Assembly (NCBI GenBank): GCA_963714055.1
Contig: OY970227.1
Location: forward strand, 1 to 64,000
Source: JACDBE01 sp963714055
Lineage (GTDB): Bacteria; Actinomycetota; Acidimicrobiia; Spongiisociales; UBA5794
Reading direction: 5' to 3'
Length of the DNA stretch: 64,000 nucleotides
Part shown: positions 1 through 10,179 of the stretch, in pieces
How positions within the stretch are numbered: position 1 is the stretch's first letter
Layout: every line of letters begins with the position of its first letter
Notes under the pieces: model-generated
What the model was told of the DNA's origin: nothing
Databases searched by the model: none
The model's input: the letters and a program-made list of their open reading frames with translations, nothing else
Program-made: the position numbers and the translations under genes

Positions 1-394
1 AATGTATTGCTCTCAGGACGCGTTCTTCATTGCACGGGACAGCTGTCGTGCTCGGCGACGGCGGGTGGAGCCAGTGGTGGCGCTCTGATTCACCGACGCA
101 CCTGAGGCAGTGGCGGATGGCTGGCCGCCGCCGTGGAGGCCGCGGATTGGACGCGATCTGGCTTCAGAATGGCCAAAGAAGCGCGAAGACCGCCGGAAGA
201 AGCGACTGGAAACTCATACAGTGCAACGGTTTTCGGCCGATACGACATAGTGTCGTTGAGCAACACTGTCGCCGTCCGCGTGTCGCGAGGTGTCCGACCC
301 ATGAGACGGCGAGCCCAGCCAGATCCGGCTGGCCGGCTGGAGACTGAACCGGCGTCCTGCCTGAGGTGTGCTCGCCGCTCAGGGAAGGCGACGC
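1..394. other. left edge, no supportable gene
   Basis: Both strands have open frames here, but none has a convincing start, ribosome binding site or recognisable protein family. Composition is less regular than in the coding parts of the window. I see no tRNA, repeat or insertion-sequence end. Confidence 0.4.
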
Positions 395-649
395 TCACTG
401 GTCGGGATCGATCCCGTGCTGGACGAGCAGCGCCCTCAAGCGCTCGACCTCCGCAGCCAGGGGATGCTGTTTCTCAGTGTCGATGCCGAGATGCCTCTTG
501 ACGAGGGCCGTGAAGCGTTTTCCGTGTGCCTGAGCGGCGCCGAAAGACCTGATCTCGAGGGTGGACTTCGGAGTGCCGTCATACCTCCACAGCCGATACA
601 TCTCCTTGACCATCGCCGGTTCTTGCGTTGTGCCATACCGACTGTCCAT
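395..649 (-). CDS. hypothetical protein, 84 aa
   Basis: Not recognised. The last 72 residues have the charge balance of a real small soluble protein, with a helical stretch rich in Lys, Arg, Glu and Leu and the C-terminus HGIDPDQ. I chose ATG at 649 because GAGAGG lies seven bases upstream; the open frame continues upstream to 988 but with implausible composition, and a second ATG lies at 613. It points away from the restriction genes that follow. No catalytic motif or membrane segment is visible. It could be a remnant of a longer gene. Confidence 0.45.
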   Translation of the reverse strand: MDSRYGTTQEPAMVKEMYRLWRYDGTPKSTLEIRSFGAAQAHGKRFTALVKRHLGIDTEKQHPLAAEVERLRALLVQHGIDPDQ

Positions 650-1016
650 GACGCCTCTCAGGTTCCTACCGAGGGGATGGCCGCCGTCGACGAAGCGTAC
701 AGAGCGTCTCACAACGCCGTCGGCGCCCGCCGGACGCGCGGGCGACCGAGCCATCGTGGGTATCGTGCGCAGGAGAAACAATGAGGTCGGGAGGGTTCTT
801 GAGATCCGGCGGTGTTGGGAGTCGACGACGATTAAGAGCGAGAGCGCCAAGATCGAGGTCGTGTTGGGCAACTCATGGAGCCGCTGCACTCTCGCGAGAT
901 CGTCGTCGACCGATCGAGGTGGTGTTCGGTCCTGGCTGCCGGTCAACGCTAGCTTGAGTCTGCAGGGAAGACGCGTGGCGCGGCGCAATAAACCTCAGGC
1001 CTCAGTCGTGTATCCG
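650..1016. other. non-coding or unrecognised stretch before mcrB
   Basis: About 370 bases between the small minus-strand ORF and the first recognisable McrB sequence. The plus-strand frame open through it (561-1067) does not look like protein until its last residues, which resemble the McrB N-terminus. It should hold the promoter of the restriction operon, but I cannot pick one with confidence. Confidence 0.35.
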
Positions 1017-3698
1017 ATGGCTGAACGCTGGGTAGAAGTGGCGTTCGTTCGGACGACTCGCTGCTGACGCCGGGCAAGGCAGTGTGGTCGCCCACGTTGC
1101 TCGACGAGTTGCACGCCCGCTTCGTGGCAGAACCCGGACACCAGCGGCGACGAGTTCCTCATCAAGCTGCACCGGCAGTCTCGCTGATGCGACGTCCGAC
1201 GCGATCCAGCTCATGGGCGAGTTGCTTGTCGTGCATTTCCTCATCGCATCGAGGCGCTCGGTCACGGGCGACAGGAAGAAGGAAGTCATCGAGACGGTGT
1301 TGGGCTGGTCCCCGACCGTGGTCAACATTCCTCCAGAGATCACCGACGCACTCGAAGACGGGCTGTGCAGCACCGGCACGGCGTTCCACACCTATCGGCC
1401 GTTCCAGCTCGCCTTCGTCGTCGAGGCGCTCCGGCAGCTGGAAGCGGTTCGGCGCTCGACCGCGAGCGGCTGTCTCTCCGATCCGTGGGCATTCAAGGAC
1501 TGGCTATGGACAGTTCCGATGCAGGCCGCTTACACCCAACGGCTCGCCTTGCTGCATATCGTTCATCCGGAGACGTTCGAATCGATCGTGTCACGCGAGG
1601 CGCGAGAAGCGCATCGCTGCGCACTTCGCCGACGCGGGTCACGGATCCTACGGACGACGTCGATCGCCAGCTCCTCCAGATCCGCAGATCACTCGCCGAG
1701 CAATACGGGCCCTCGTTCAGCTTCTACGACCCTGTGGTCCTCAATCAGTGGCAACCGGACACGAGCCGTTGGGGCCAATTCGTCCACTGGGCCCGCCGGC
1801 TTCCGCGGAGTTGGAAGGGTTCCACGACGACGAGATCGCCTACAAGCTCGACTCCGCCGAGCGGGTCACCGAGGTGCGTGACGCCTTCCTGTCGGGCGGG
1901 CCCTGGGTCGACGATCTGCGGCGGGCGGTACAGGACACCAACCTGACCGACTGGCGTGCGAATTCCGCCTTCTTCGAATGGGTCGATGCACGAGCCGGAG
2001 CAAGCCGAGACGGCGTTGCGGGCGTTGTGGGCAGTCGACCGGTCGCTCACCGAGCGCATCGACGGGTACATGGCGGCGGCCAGCGGCGCGACCGCCACGA
2101 CCGACCATGTGTTCGTGCATGCCGGCAACGGCAAGTACGCCCACCTAGCCCCTGCCGTCGACCCGACCGCGCGCGCTGTGCGGCGGCGGCAGCACCACTC
2201 GCGGGTATGTCGCCACCGGCCGGGCCACCACCGAGGCCCGCATCGCGGCTGGCGGGAGGCGACCGAAACCGGGCGGAACGACTCCACCGCCTTCGACATC
2301 GCACGGTGCCGCCTACCACGGGCGGTGCATACCGTGCTGGATCAAGGCGGGTGGGCCGTACAGCGGCCCGACCGAGTCGTCGCCCGGCACGCCGCACGAC
2401 CCGTATCCCGACCCGGCGTCGACCCCAGCGCCCGAGTGGGTGCGGAAGGGGGCCGGGCTTGCGCTGGTGTCGTTCCTTCTGATGGCGATCGACCCGCTGT
2501 CGTATCCCATCTACCGGCAAACGCCGTTCTGGGACGCGTTCGTGCTCACCGATCACTCCAAGCCGTCGTCCACCGCCCGCCCCGCAGAGGTGTACGAGCA
2601 CGCGGTGGAGTTCCTCGACACGATCGCCACCGAGGCTTCGGCGCGCGGTCTGGAGTTACCCGATCGGCTCGAGTCGCAGGGCACGCTTTGGGCCGTGGTC
2701 AAGTCGCCAGTCGAGTACCTGGTCGAGAAGCGCGGCCTGCCGCCGGAGGAGGGCGAGGCCCTCGCGAAGTATCGACGAAGCCAAGGAGCGGCCGATGGAA
2801 CCGACCAGATCGGTGACCGTGAGGTCATCGTCCCGGACGCTTCCTGAGTGACCTCGCCAGGAGCCTGTCGCTCGACGAGGCTTGGCTCGCCGACACCGTC
2901 CACCTGCTCCGTGACCGCAAGCAGGTCGTCTTCTACGGTCCGCCCGGCACCGGCAAGACCTACGTCGCCCGCCAGCTGGCGGAGTGGCTCGCCGGCAGCG
3001 CCGGAACCGTCGAGCTGGTGCAGTTCCATCCGTCCTACGCGTACGAGGACTTCGTCGAGGGGTACCGACCGCGGAGCTCGCAAGCGGACAGGCGGGCTTC
3101 CGGCTCGCGACGGTCCCTGAAGCGACTCGCCGCCAGCGCCATCGAGCACCCCGAGACGACGCTACGTCCTGATCATCGACGAGATCAACCGGGCCAACAT
3201 CGCCAAGGTGTTCGGCGAGCTGTACTTCCTGCTCGAGTACCGCAACGACGAGGTCGACCCTGCAGTACTCCGATGCGGGCTTCGTGCTGCCGAGCAACCT
3301 GCTCATCATCGGCACGATGAACACCGCCGACCGCTCGATCGCGCTCGTCGACTTCGCCCTGCGACGGCGTTTCTACTTCGTCCCGTTCTTCCCGGACCGG
3401 GTGCCCGATCGAAGGCCTGCTCGGCGCTGGCTCATGGAGGCGCAACCGGCGATGGTGTGGGTGGCCGACGTGTGTCGAGCGCGCCAACGAGCGCATCGGC
3501 GACCGCGATCTCGCGATCGGTCCGAGCCACTTCCTCGGCCGCTAGCCTCGACGACGAGTGGGTGCGGCTGATCTGGGAGCACGCCGTCCTGCCCACCTCG
3601 CAGAGGCGCTCTTCGACGAGGACGACCGGGTGGACGACTTCCAGCTCGACCGACTCCGGGCGCAGCCCGGAGAGACCGTGTCGATCCGACCTCGATGA
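1017..3698 (+). pseudogene. mcrB: McrB-like AAA+ restriction subunit, multiply frameshifted
   Basis: GTP- or ATP-driven motor subunit of an McrBC-type modification-dependent restriction system. Joining pieces of the three forward frames gives one protein of roughly 880 residues. There is a long N-terminal region, then an AAA+ module with the Walker A motif GPPGTGKT (2937-2960), a Walker B motif LIIDEINRAN (about 3168-3197), and the McrB-typical region NTADRSIALVDFALRRRF (about 3320-3375). At least a dozen single-base frame changes interrupt it, for example near 1130, 1178, 1450, 1475, 1605, 1634, 1800, 1995, 2175, 2850, 3110 and 3260, yet the encoded residues stay conserved between them. The 5' end is uncertain; ATG 1017 is the first plausible start. 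The stop overlaps the mcrC start (ATGA). Confidence 0.8.
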
Positions 3699-4961
3699 CG
3701 AGGCTTGACCTCACCGAGTGGGTCACCGAGCGTGACGTCGCACTCGATCCCGAGGAGGTCACGACGCTGCGTCGGTAGCGTCCCGTCGGTGCGCCTAGCC
3801 CCAAGCGGCCGACGAGCCTGGACGCTACGACGTCACGCCGGACCAGAACATCGGAGCGGTGGCGGTCGGCGACATCTCCGTCGTGATCCGTCCCAAGCTG
3901 CCCATGGAGCGGGTGCTGTTCCTGATCTCCCACGCGATCGGCGCTCCGGGAGTCTGGCCGCGAGCCGTCGACCTCGGCGGCGCGGACCAGCTGGTCGAGG
4001 CGATCGTCCCCGGCTTCGTGCCCAGGTCCGCGCCGTGCTGCGGCGCGGGCTGCTGCAGGGCTACCGCTCGACGGAGGACTCGCTGCTCACGGTGCGTGGC
4101 CGCATCCGAGTCGACGACCAGATGCGGCGTCGCTTCTCGTTCGTGCCTCCGGTCGAGGTCAGCTTCGACGAGTACACCGAGGATATCGAGCACAACCGCC
4201 TGCTCAGGGCGGCCGTAGCCCGCCTGCGCCGCCTTCCGCTCCGACGCCCGGAGTCCCGCAACGGAGCTGCGTGCCATCGACGGCGCGCTCGCCAACGTCG
4301 CCTTGGTCGAGTACCGGCGGACGCGAGATCCCGGTCGTCCGGTACGACCGGCTCAACGAGCACTACCGACCCGCGGTCGAGCTGGCACGGCTCATCCTCG
4401 CCGGCATCGTCCCCGGATCTCATGGCGCGGCGAGACACGGACCGCCGGGTTCCTCGTCGATATGAACGAGATCTTCGAGCTATTCGTCATCAACACGCTG
4501 CGGGCCCGGCTCGGGTTGAGCGAGAGGTCCTTTCCCGCGAGGGGCGAAGGGTCGTCGACTCGCTCTTGAGATGAGCACGGCCGGATCGTCCTGAAGCCCG
4601 ACCTCTCCTGGTGGCAGGGGAGTCGCTGCCGTTTCGTCGGTGACGTCAAGTACAAGAAGACCCAGGACCGCGTCCGTTCCCAACGCCGACCTGTACCAGG
4701 TGCTCGCCTATGCCGTTGCCACCGACCTCCCCGGCGGGCTTCCTCGTCTACGCAGCCGGCGAAGACGAGCCCTGGCACTACCGGGTACGTCACCTCGGCA
4801 AGTCGATCAGCGTGACCACCCTCGACCTCGCCGGATCGGAAGCCGACCTCCTCGCATCGATCGACCGAGTCGCTGCCGACGTCAGAAGCTTGGCCAGACC
4901 GGTGTGGCAGTCGAACCCTATGACGGCCAACCAGGCTTCTCCCATCGACGTGCTGGCATAG
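3695..4961 (+). pseudogene. mcrC: McrC-like restriction nuclease subunit, multiply frameshifted
   Basis: Nuclease partner of McrB. ATG 3695 overlaps the mcrB stop by four bases, as expected for coupled subunits. The frame breaks after 27 codons (stop at 3776) and resumes in other frames. Recognisable pieces are PMERVLFLISHAIGAP (about 3900-3950), RRGLLQGYRSTEDSLLTVRG, EVSFDEYTEDIEHNRLLRAA (4156-4215), and FELFVINTLR (about 4473-4500). The PD-(D/E)xK nuclease signature follows as KPDLSWW (about 4596) and GDVKYKK (about 4640-4660), then DLYQVLAYA. Reassembled it would be about 420 residues, normal for McrC. As given it cannot make an intact protein unless the indels are sequencing errors. Confidence 0.78.
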
Positions 4962-5080
4962 GTCACTGGCGGGGGAGCCGACAGCTCGGCCGTGTTGCTT
5001 TCGCGGCCTGTTCGACTATCTCTTCCGGCTTGATGACTGGCGAGGATTGGGAGCGACTGAACGACTTCGGAGGCGGTGTG

Positions 5081-6094
5081 ATGACGGTGTGGATGGTACG
5101 AGCCGGCCGTACCGGCGAGCGCGAGGACTTTGCACTGAAGGACGGCGTCGTCGTGATCGGTTGGGACGAGCTGCCCGATCTGTCGTCAGCTCGGTCCCGG
5201 CAGGACGTCGAGAGCCTCCTCCGGGAGCCGTATCCGGACGCCAAGCCGAACACGTTGGTGAACTGGTCGACGCAGGTGTGGAGCTTTGTGGGGCGGATCC
5301 AACCGGGTGACCTTGCTGTGCTGCCGTTGAAACATCAAAGCGCCATTGCGGTGGGGCGTGTCACGGCTGGGTACGAGTACCGGCCGGAGAACCCGCCGGG
5401 CGCTCGTCATGTGCGACCGGTCCAGTGGATCCGGGATGATCTGCCTCGCAGCGCCTTCGAGCAGGACCTGCTCTACTCCTTGGGCGCCGCCTTGACGGTG
5501 TGTCAGATCAAGCGCAACAACGCCGAGGAGCGGATTCGAGCGATCGTCGAGGGCGTGCCGGCGCCACCACTGCCGGTGACTGAAGAGATCCCGACCGAGG
5601 AGACCGCCGAAGCCGTCGACGTGGAGACCTTCGCTCGCGATCAGATCCGGTCGTTCCTCTCACAGCGGTTCAAGGGGCACGACCACGCCAGGTTGGTCGA
5701 CGCGATTCTTCAGACCCAGGGGTATCGAACCCGACTGTCACCGGCGGGTCCCGACGGCGGAGTGGACATCATCGCCGGCAGAGGGCCCATGGGATTCGAG
5801 CCGCCTCGCCTCATCGTCCAGGTGAAGTCTTCGGATGCCCCTGTTGACGTGCGTGTGTTGCGGGAGTTGCAGGGCGTGATGAGGACCTTCGGAGCCGACC
5901 GAGGGCTGCTCGTGTCCTGGGGAGGGTTCAAGCGCAGCGTGCTCGATGAGGCCAGGAAGCTGTTCTTCGAGATCCGCCTCTGGGACGCCGACGACCTGAT
6001 CGCGGCGCTCTCCGACTGCTACGGGCAGCTCCCCGAGGATCTGCAGGCCGAGCTGCCCCTCAAGCGAGTGTGGACGTTGGTCCCGGACGAGTAG
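5081..6094 (+). CDS. mrr: Mrr-type restriction endonuclease with N-terminal sensor-like domain
   Basis: Probable modification-dependent DNA endonuclease of 337 residues. The C-terminal half (about 195-320) is an Mrr catalytic domain: GPDGGVDIIAG with Asp229, then VQVKSS with Gln247 and Lys249, the D-(Q)xK active site, followed by ELQGVMRTFGADRGLLVSWGG typical of Mrr_cat. Residues 1-115 (start MTVWMVRAGRTGER) form a separate domain of the kind joined to Mrr nucleases and thought to read modified bases. ATG 5081 is preceded by GGAGG at 5069-5073. The frame is open upstream but lacks a site there. It is intact, unlike its mcrBC neighbours, and lies 119 bases downstream of mcrC on the same strand, so it probably belongs to the same defence island. 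Confidence 0.88.
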   Translation: MTVWMVRAGRTGEREDFALKDGVVVIGWDELPDLSSARSRQDVESLLREPYPDAKPNTLVNWSTQVWSFVGRIQPGDLAVLPLKHQSAIAVGRVTAGYEYRPENPPGARHVRPVQWIRDDLPRSAFEQDLLYSLGAALTVCQIKRNNAEERIRAIVEGVPAPPLPVTEEIPTEETAEAVDVETFARDQIRSFLSQRFKGHDHARLVDAILQTQGYRTRLSPAGPDGGVDIIAGRGPMGFEPPRLIVQVKSSDAPVDVRVLRELQGVMRTFGADRGLLVSWGGFKRSVLDEARKLFFEIRLWDADDLIAALSDCYGQLPEDLQAELPLKRVWTLVPDE

Positions 6095-7057
6095 AGCGAG
6101 GTCTGCCCTTGACCGAGGCTGCCGTCGAGAGCGTGGTGGTGCGGTCCGCTGCCGGACATCGGCTGGACATGCCCGTCCCGAGAGACGCCGTGGACCCGCG
6201 GCGGATACGGGTCTTGGGATGGCACTGCGTAGGCAGGAATGGTGACGGATGACTGGCGACCATCGACGACCTGATCGATGCGATCCGGACGTAGCCACCA
6301 TGGTGTCAGACGAGGTCTGGGCGGATGAGGAGGATGTCCGCGTGGGTGAGCGGCCGCTTCATGACCCCGCTTTGAAGCTGTTGATGGCCTGAACCGACCT
6401 AGCCCCCCCGCAGGATGGTTGAGTTCGCACACGGCTGACGGCCCCCTCTTCGGCCAGATCGTCTCGGCTCTCGTCTCGGTGTGACCATGAACATGGTGCC
6501 GGCGTCTCGGCCGTCGATCTGGGCGGCCGCGCTGCAGCTGAGCCGCGCCTTGCCATCGACGGCCGATTCATGGCGGCGAGCACCGCCCTCGCCTCCTCGC
6601 AGAAGGCCTAGGGGGCCGAGGAGCCTCCGTAGGCGGCCACCGCCGCCGGAGCCAAATCGTGGACACGCCACGCCCCATCTCCCGCGGGCACCGGGCTATC
6701 GAGGACGTTGCGCGTGGCGAGGGCGTTGACGCGTCAGAGATCGTCTCGCTGGCCACGGTCCGCCGATTTGGCGCCGCCGACACTGGCAAGGCGACAAGGA
6801 GCCAAGGGGTCTTGTTCAAGAGACGCCCCAAGTACTGGATTGCGGAGTTTGGGGCCCGTGTCGAAAGTGCGGGCTGGAGACCGATACGAGGCTCGGTGAT
6901 CTCGGCTATGAACACCCCGCAATCTGTCCGTGCGATGTCAAGCCTGGAACGATCGTTCTTCCACCCATCAAGCTGTTTATGGACATGGCAGCCGAGACAA
7001 CCAGGCGGCGTGGGAGCGGTTGGGCACAAAGAGGAGAGACGGATGCGGTAGGCTCTA
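6095..7057. other. gene-poor stretch after the restriction island
   Basis: About 960 bases in which every open frame is short or looks like a shadow. Small protein-like pieces occur (for example ATIDDLIDAIRT ending at the TAG at 6291-6293, and MKRPLTHADILLIRP on the minus strand near 6364), but they cannot be joined into a gene. GC falls toward the right end. It may be decayed sequence between transferred blocks. Confidence 0.4.
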
Positions 7058-7515
7058 GTGAACGCAGCATCGAAGGTTTACCTGCTTCAACCGACGACGT
7101 CGACGACGCCGTCTCAAGCACAGAAGCCGTCGACTTGTCGACGAGTATCTTGTTGAACAAGGACTGCGAGTTGAGGCAGAACGCCGACAACTAGTGCAGC
7201 CATACATGCGTATTGACGAACAACTGTTGCGGAATACGCCGGTCCAACTACAGCTCTCTGACGGCGTTCGAGCCGTCGGAATCTTGTTCCTCACAGATCG
7301 CGCACTCGTAGTCGTTGCGGATACGGGTCGTCTTATCAGCCGGATCAAACTAACTCAGATTGTGTCGGCGGCCGCTTACTGGTCACGGACTGACAGACGT
7401 CGTGATCACATGGGATGAGAGTGGCATGACAAGAACTGCGGACTGCACCCTGTTTCCCAGTCCGCTGAGCGCGGAGCTGTGGGAGCTTCTACAGCGAATG
7501 CTGGCCGAGTCGTGA
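7058..7515 (+). pseudogene. hypothetical protein, frameshifted, low GC
   Basis: Three frames join into one plausible protein of about 150 residues. It starts at GTG 7058 (NAASKVYLLQPTTST), continues in a second frame as VDEYLVEQGLRVEAERRQLV and RIDEQLLRNTPVQLQL, with a beta-rich middle (GILFLTDRALVVVADTGRL), then changes frame near 7385 and ends ELWELLQRMLAES. Alternating hydrophobic strands in the middle resemble small PH-like or bPH domains, but I do not recognise a family. GC is clearly lower than the surroundings (7201-7260 is 30/60), suggesting transfer. No strong ribosome binding site is visible. Confidence 0.45.
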
Positions 7516-7747
7516 GGATGGCGTCTCGATTGCAGATCCGCTAGTCGTGCCGCCAAATTGGAGGATCAGGTCCGGAGTTCGTCGCCCAGGGCCGCCCGGA
7601 ACCTGCCTCACCTCCGATATGGAGTCGGGGATGCCGATGCCGTTACTGTTCGGTCGGCCCTAGACCTGTCGTGGCGTTCGACCACGTTCTCTCCACAGCG
7701 AGGCGGCGAGGGTCGGCCGGCGGTGCGACACCCCTGGCTGCCGGGGG

Positions 7748-7930
7748 CTAGTGGCAGCAGTCGATGTTCCCGATGGGCTGCATGGGGTGGATGATGGCGA
7801 CCACGGCGGTCCCGTCGGTGGCGGCCGTTGGGGTCGGCCCGAGCTGTGAGGCCAGCGCGATGGCGACGACGGCGATGGTCGCGGCGACGACGCGGCGGAA
7901 GGTCCGGGTACGCGGGGCATCGTTGTTCAT
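7748..7930 (-). CDS. small secreted or membrane-anchored peptide, 60 aa
   Basis: Not recognised as a family. The ATG at 7930 follows GGGAGAG at good spacing. The N-terminus has a positive patch (TRTFRR) and then a hydrophobic run AATIAVVAIALASQLG, the shape of a signal peptide or single membrane anchor. The exported part is short and ends IGNIDCCH, with adjacent cysteines and a histidine at the C-terminus. It stands alone, with no close neighbour on its strand. A role in metal or thiol chemistry is only a guess from the CCH end. Confidence 0.6.
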   Translation of the reverse strand: MNNDAPRTRTFRRVVAATIAVVAIALASQLGPTPTAATDGTAVVAIIHPMQPIGNIDCCH

Positions 7931-8050
7931 GGTTCTCTCCCTCGTGACGGCAGCAGATCTGCCCTCGATTGTCAGGACAAGTCGATCACGATGAGCACCC
8001 CTAGATACGCGCGATGTCGACCGGGGAGTGAGGGACCGCCGGGCGGTCGC

Positions 8051-9530
8051 TCAGCTCCAGCGGGAGGCGACGACCTTGCGGTCGGTGAAGAACAGGTAGG
8101 CCTCGCCCCGCCCGTGGAGTGGTCCGTACGCCGACTCCTTGAGCCCACCGAGGGTGGCCCAGGCCTGGGTGGCGGGGACACCGACGTTGATCCCGATGTT
8201 CCCCACGGTCACCCGGGCCTCGAACGCCCTCGCCGTGGCGCCGCTCTCGGTGAAGAGCATGGCGGAGTGGCCGTACCGGCTGGCGTTGATCATGGCGATG
8301 GCGTCGTCGAGGGAGTCGGCGCGCCGGATGACGGCGACCGGCCCGAAGACCTCCTCGTGGGCGATCTCCATGTCGGCGGTCACGCCGTCGAGGATGGTGG
8401 GGCCGACGAACGCCCCGTCGGGCCAGTCGGGCACCTCGGGGTCACGCCCGTCGAGCAGCGGCACCGCGCCCTGGGAGACGGCGGTGTCGATCATGGCGAC
8501 GATCCGGTCCCGGGCGGCGTGGGAGACGACGGGCCCGAGGTCGACGGTCTCGTCGAGCCCGCTGCCCAGCCGCCACTTCGAGGCGGCGGCGACCAGGGCG
8601 TCGCGCACCGGCTCGTAGGCGCTCGGCGACGGGGACGAGGACAGACCCGGCGAGGCAGCGTTGCCCGCCCGACCCGAAGAACGACGACATCGCCGCATCG
8701 ACGGTGCGGTCGAGGTCGGCGTCGGGCATCACCACGAAGTGGTTCTTCGCCGACGTCGCCGCCTGGGCGCGCTTGCCGAGGACCCCGGCCCGCCGGTACA
8801 GCTCGGCACCGACCTTGGTGGAGCCGACGAACGAGAAGCCCTCGGTGTCGGGATGCTCGAGCAGCCGGTCGACGACATCGGCGCCGCCGTGCACCAGGTT
8901 CACCACCCCCGGGGGGAACCCGCACTGGTCGATCAACTCGAAGATCCGGGTCTGGGTGATCGGCACCTGCGGGCTGGGCTTGTCGATGTAGGTGCAGCCG
9001 GCGGCGACGGCGTAGGGCAGGTACTCGAGGGGCACCATCGCCGGGAAGTTGAACGAAGGCACCATGAAGAACACGCCGCGGGGAACGTTGGTGACCTTGA
9101 GGTCGAGGTCGGGCCCGATGTTCTCCTGGTGGTACCCGCGGGTGGCGGTGGGGATGGCGCACGCCGCCTCGATCTCGTCGGTCGCCCGGTCCATCTCGGC
9201 GCGGGCATCCTTCAGCACCTTGCCCATCTCCTGGACGAGCGAGCGGGCCAGGCTCTCCTTGTGCTCCTCCAACAGCTGTTTGAGCTGGAAGAACGGCCGG
9301 GTGCGCTTCACCGCCGACGTCGTCGCCCACGACCCGAAGGCCTCCCGCGCCGCCGCCACCGCCTCCTCGACGTCGCCAGGCGACGACTCCGGTACCCGGG
9401 CGATCACCGCGCCGGTGGCCGGGTCGACCACGTCCAGGAACCTGTCTGTCGTCGACGGGCGCCACTCGCCGCCGATGTAGTTGCGCAGCTCGCCGTAATC
9501 CGTGCTCGGAGCGGGGAGCGTCTCCGCCAT
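8051..9530 (-). CDS. mmsA: methylmalonate-semialdehyde dehydrogenase (frameshifted)
   Basis: CoA-acylating aldehyde dehydrogenase converting methylmalonate (or malonate) semialdehyde to propionyl-CoA (or acetyl-CoA), the last step of valine, thymine and inositol breakdown. The N-terminal frame shows NYIGGEWRPS, PSFNFPAMVPLEYLPYA, FVGSTKVG and GQRCLAG with catalytic Cys292. The ENxGPDLDLKVTNVPRGV region and GINVGVPA are typical of MmsA. The frame breaks near 8621, where one extra base in GAGCGCC separates LVPVAE from AYEPVRDALVAA; the C-terminal frame runs to the stop at 8051. About 490 residues, normal for the family. The ATG shares its A with the stop of the upstream gene (TGATG), so the two are translated together. 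Confidence 0.88.
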
Positions 9531-10102
9531 CAGTGCAGGCCGTCCTCGCCGACCACGTCCTCGTGGCGCAACCCGCCGAGCCTGAAATTTGGTCGACCCC
9601 GGTTGGCGGCGGCGACCACCACCACGACCTCGTCGGGCCCGGGGGCGTCGGGCACCCGGACCGTCATGGTGTCGTAGTGGGAGCGCACCTTGAGGGCGTC
9701 CTTGTGGGCGAGCGGGACGTCGATGGAGGTGCCCGGCGCCCCCCGCTTGCCCGTCGACGAGATCCACGCCGCCCCACCGCCGACCGCCGACCGCACCCGG
9801 TCGGCCATCACCGTGGTCAGGAAGGCGTGACCGTGCTCGTCCTCACCGTCCATGCCGACGATGCTCGCCTTGCCATAGCTCTGGATCGGGCCGGCCATCG
9901 TCTCCACCAAGAGCGCCCCCATCGTGTCGCCGAGCCCGACACTGAAGTCGAGGATCTCGCTCAGGTCGTCGGAGTACCGACCCGCATAGGGGTTGTCGAC
10001 CACCACCGCCACCGCCACCTTCCGGTACAGCGGCTCCACCGGTCTTCCGGCCTCGGTGAGCCCGTCCTCGACCACCCGCACGATCTTCCGAATCACCGGC
10101 AT
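9530..10102 (-). CDS. amino acid synthesis family protein (PF06684-like)
   Basis: 190 residues beginning MPVIRKIVRVVEDGLTEAG, with EPLYRKVAVAVVVDNPYAGRY, GLGDTMGALLVE, YGKASIVGMDGEDEHGHAFL, SSTGKRGAPGTSIDVPLAHK and VRSHYDTMTVRV. These match the family called amino acid synthesis (AA_synth), whose biochemical role is not established; members often lie beside amidohydrolases and small-molecule importers. The start at 10102 has GGGAG about ten bases upstream. A -10-like TACTAT and the shared operator-like site at 10129-10145 lie directly in front. It is the first gene of a two-gene operon with mmsA. Confidence 0.85.
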   Translation of the reverse strand: MPVIRKIVRVVEDGLTEAGRPVEPLYRKVAVAVVVDNPYAGRYSDDLSEILDFSVGLGDTMGALLVETMAGPIQSYGKASIVGMDGEDEHGHAFLTTVMADRVRSAVGGGAAWISSTGKRGAPGTSIDVPLAHKDALKVRSHYDTMTVRVPDAPGPDEVVVVVAAANRGRPNFRLGGLRHEDVVGEDGLH

Positions 10103-10128
10103 GGCACCGACGCTCCCGCCTGTTTCAC

Positions 10129-10145
10129 TGTTAGCGACAATAGTA
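10129..10145 (-). promoter_or_regulatory. promoter with TGTCGCTAACA site (AA_synth-mmsA operon)
   Basis: On the minus strand TACTAT (10145-10140) is directly followed by TGTCGCTAACA (10139-10129), an imperfect TGT-N5-ACA inverted repeat. The same site with one mismatch follows a -10-like box at 12284-12302. A protein bound here would cover the expected transcription start. A natural candidate is the cluster's GntR protein, which is inference. Confidence 0.45.
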
Positions 10146-10179
10146 GGGTGCCCGGTTGCCGACCCCTGGGGAGGATTCC

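Noticed and set aside
30..501. Overlapping short frames on both strands at the left edge
   Set aside because: No ribosome sites, no plausible composition and no family resemblance.
6568..7051. Opposed frames of 130-150 codons on both strands
   Set aside because: They overlap each other, have skewed composition and lack start signals; neither can be preferred.
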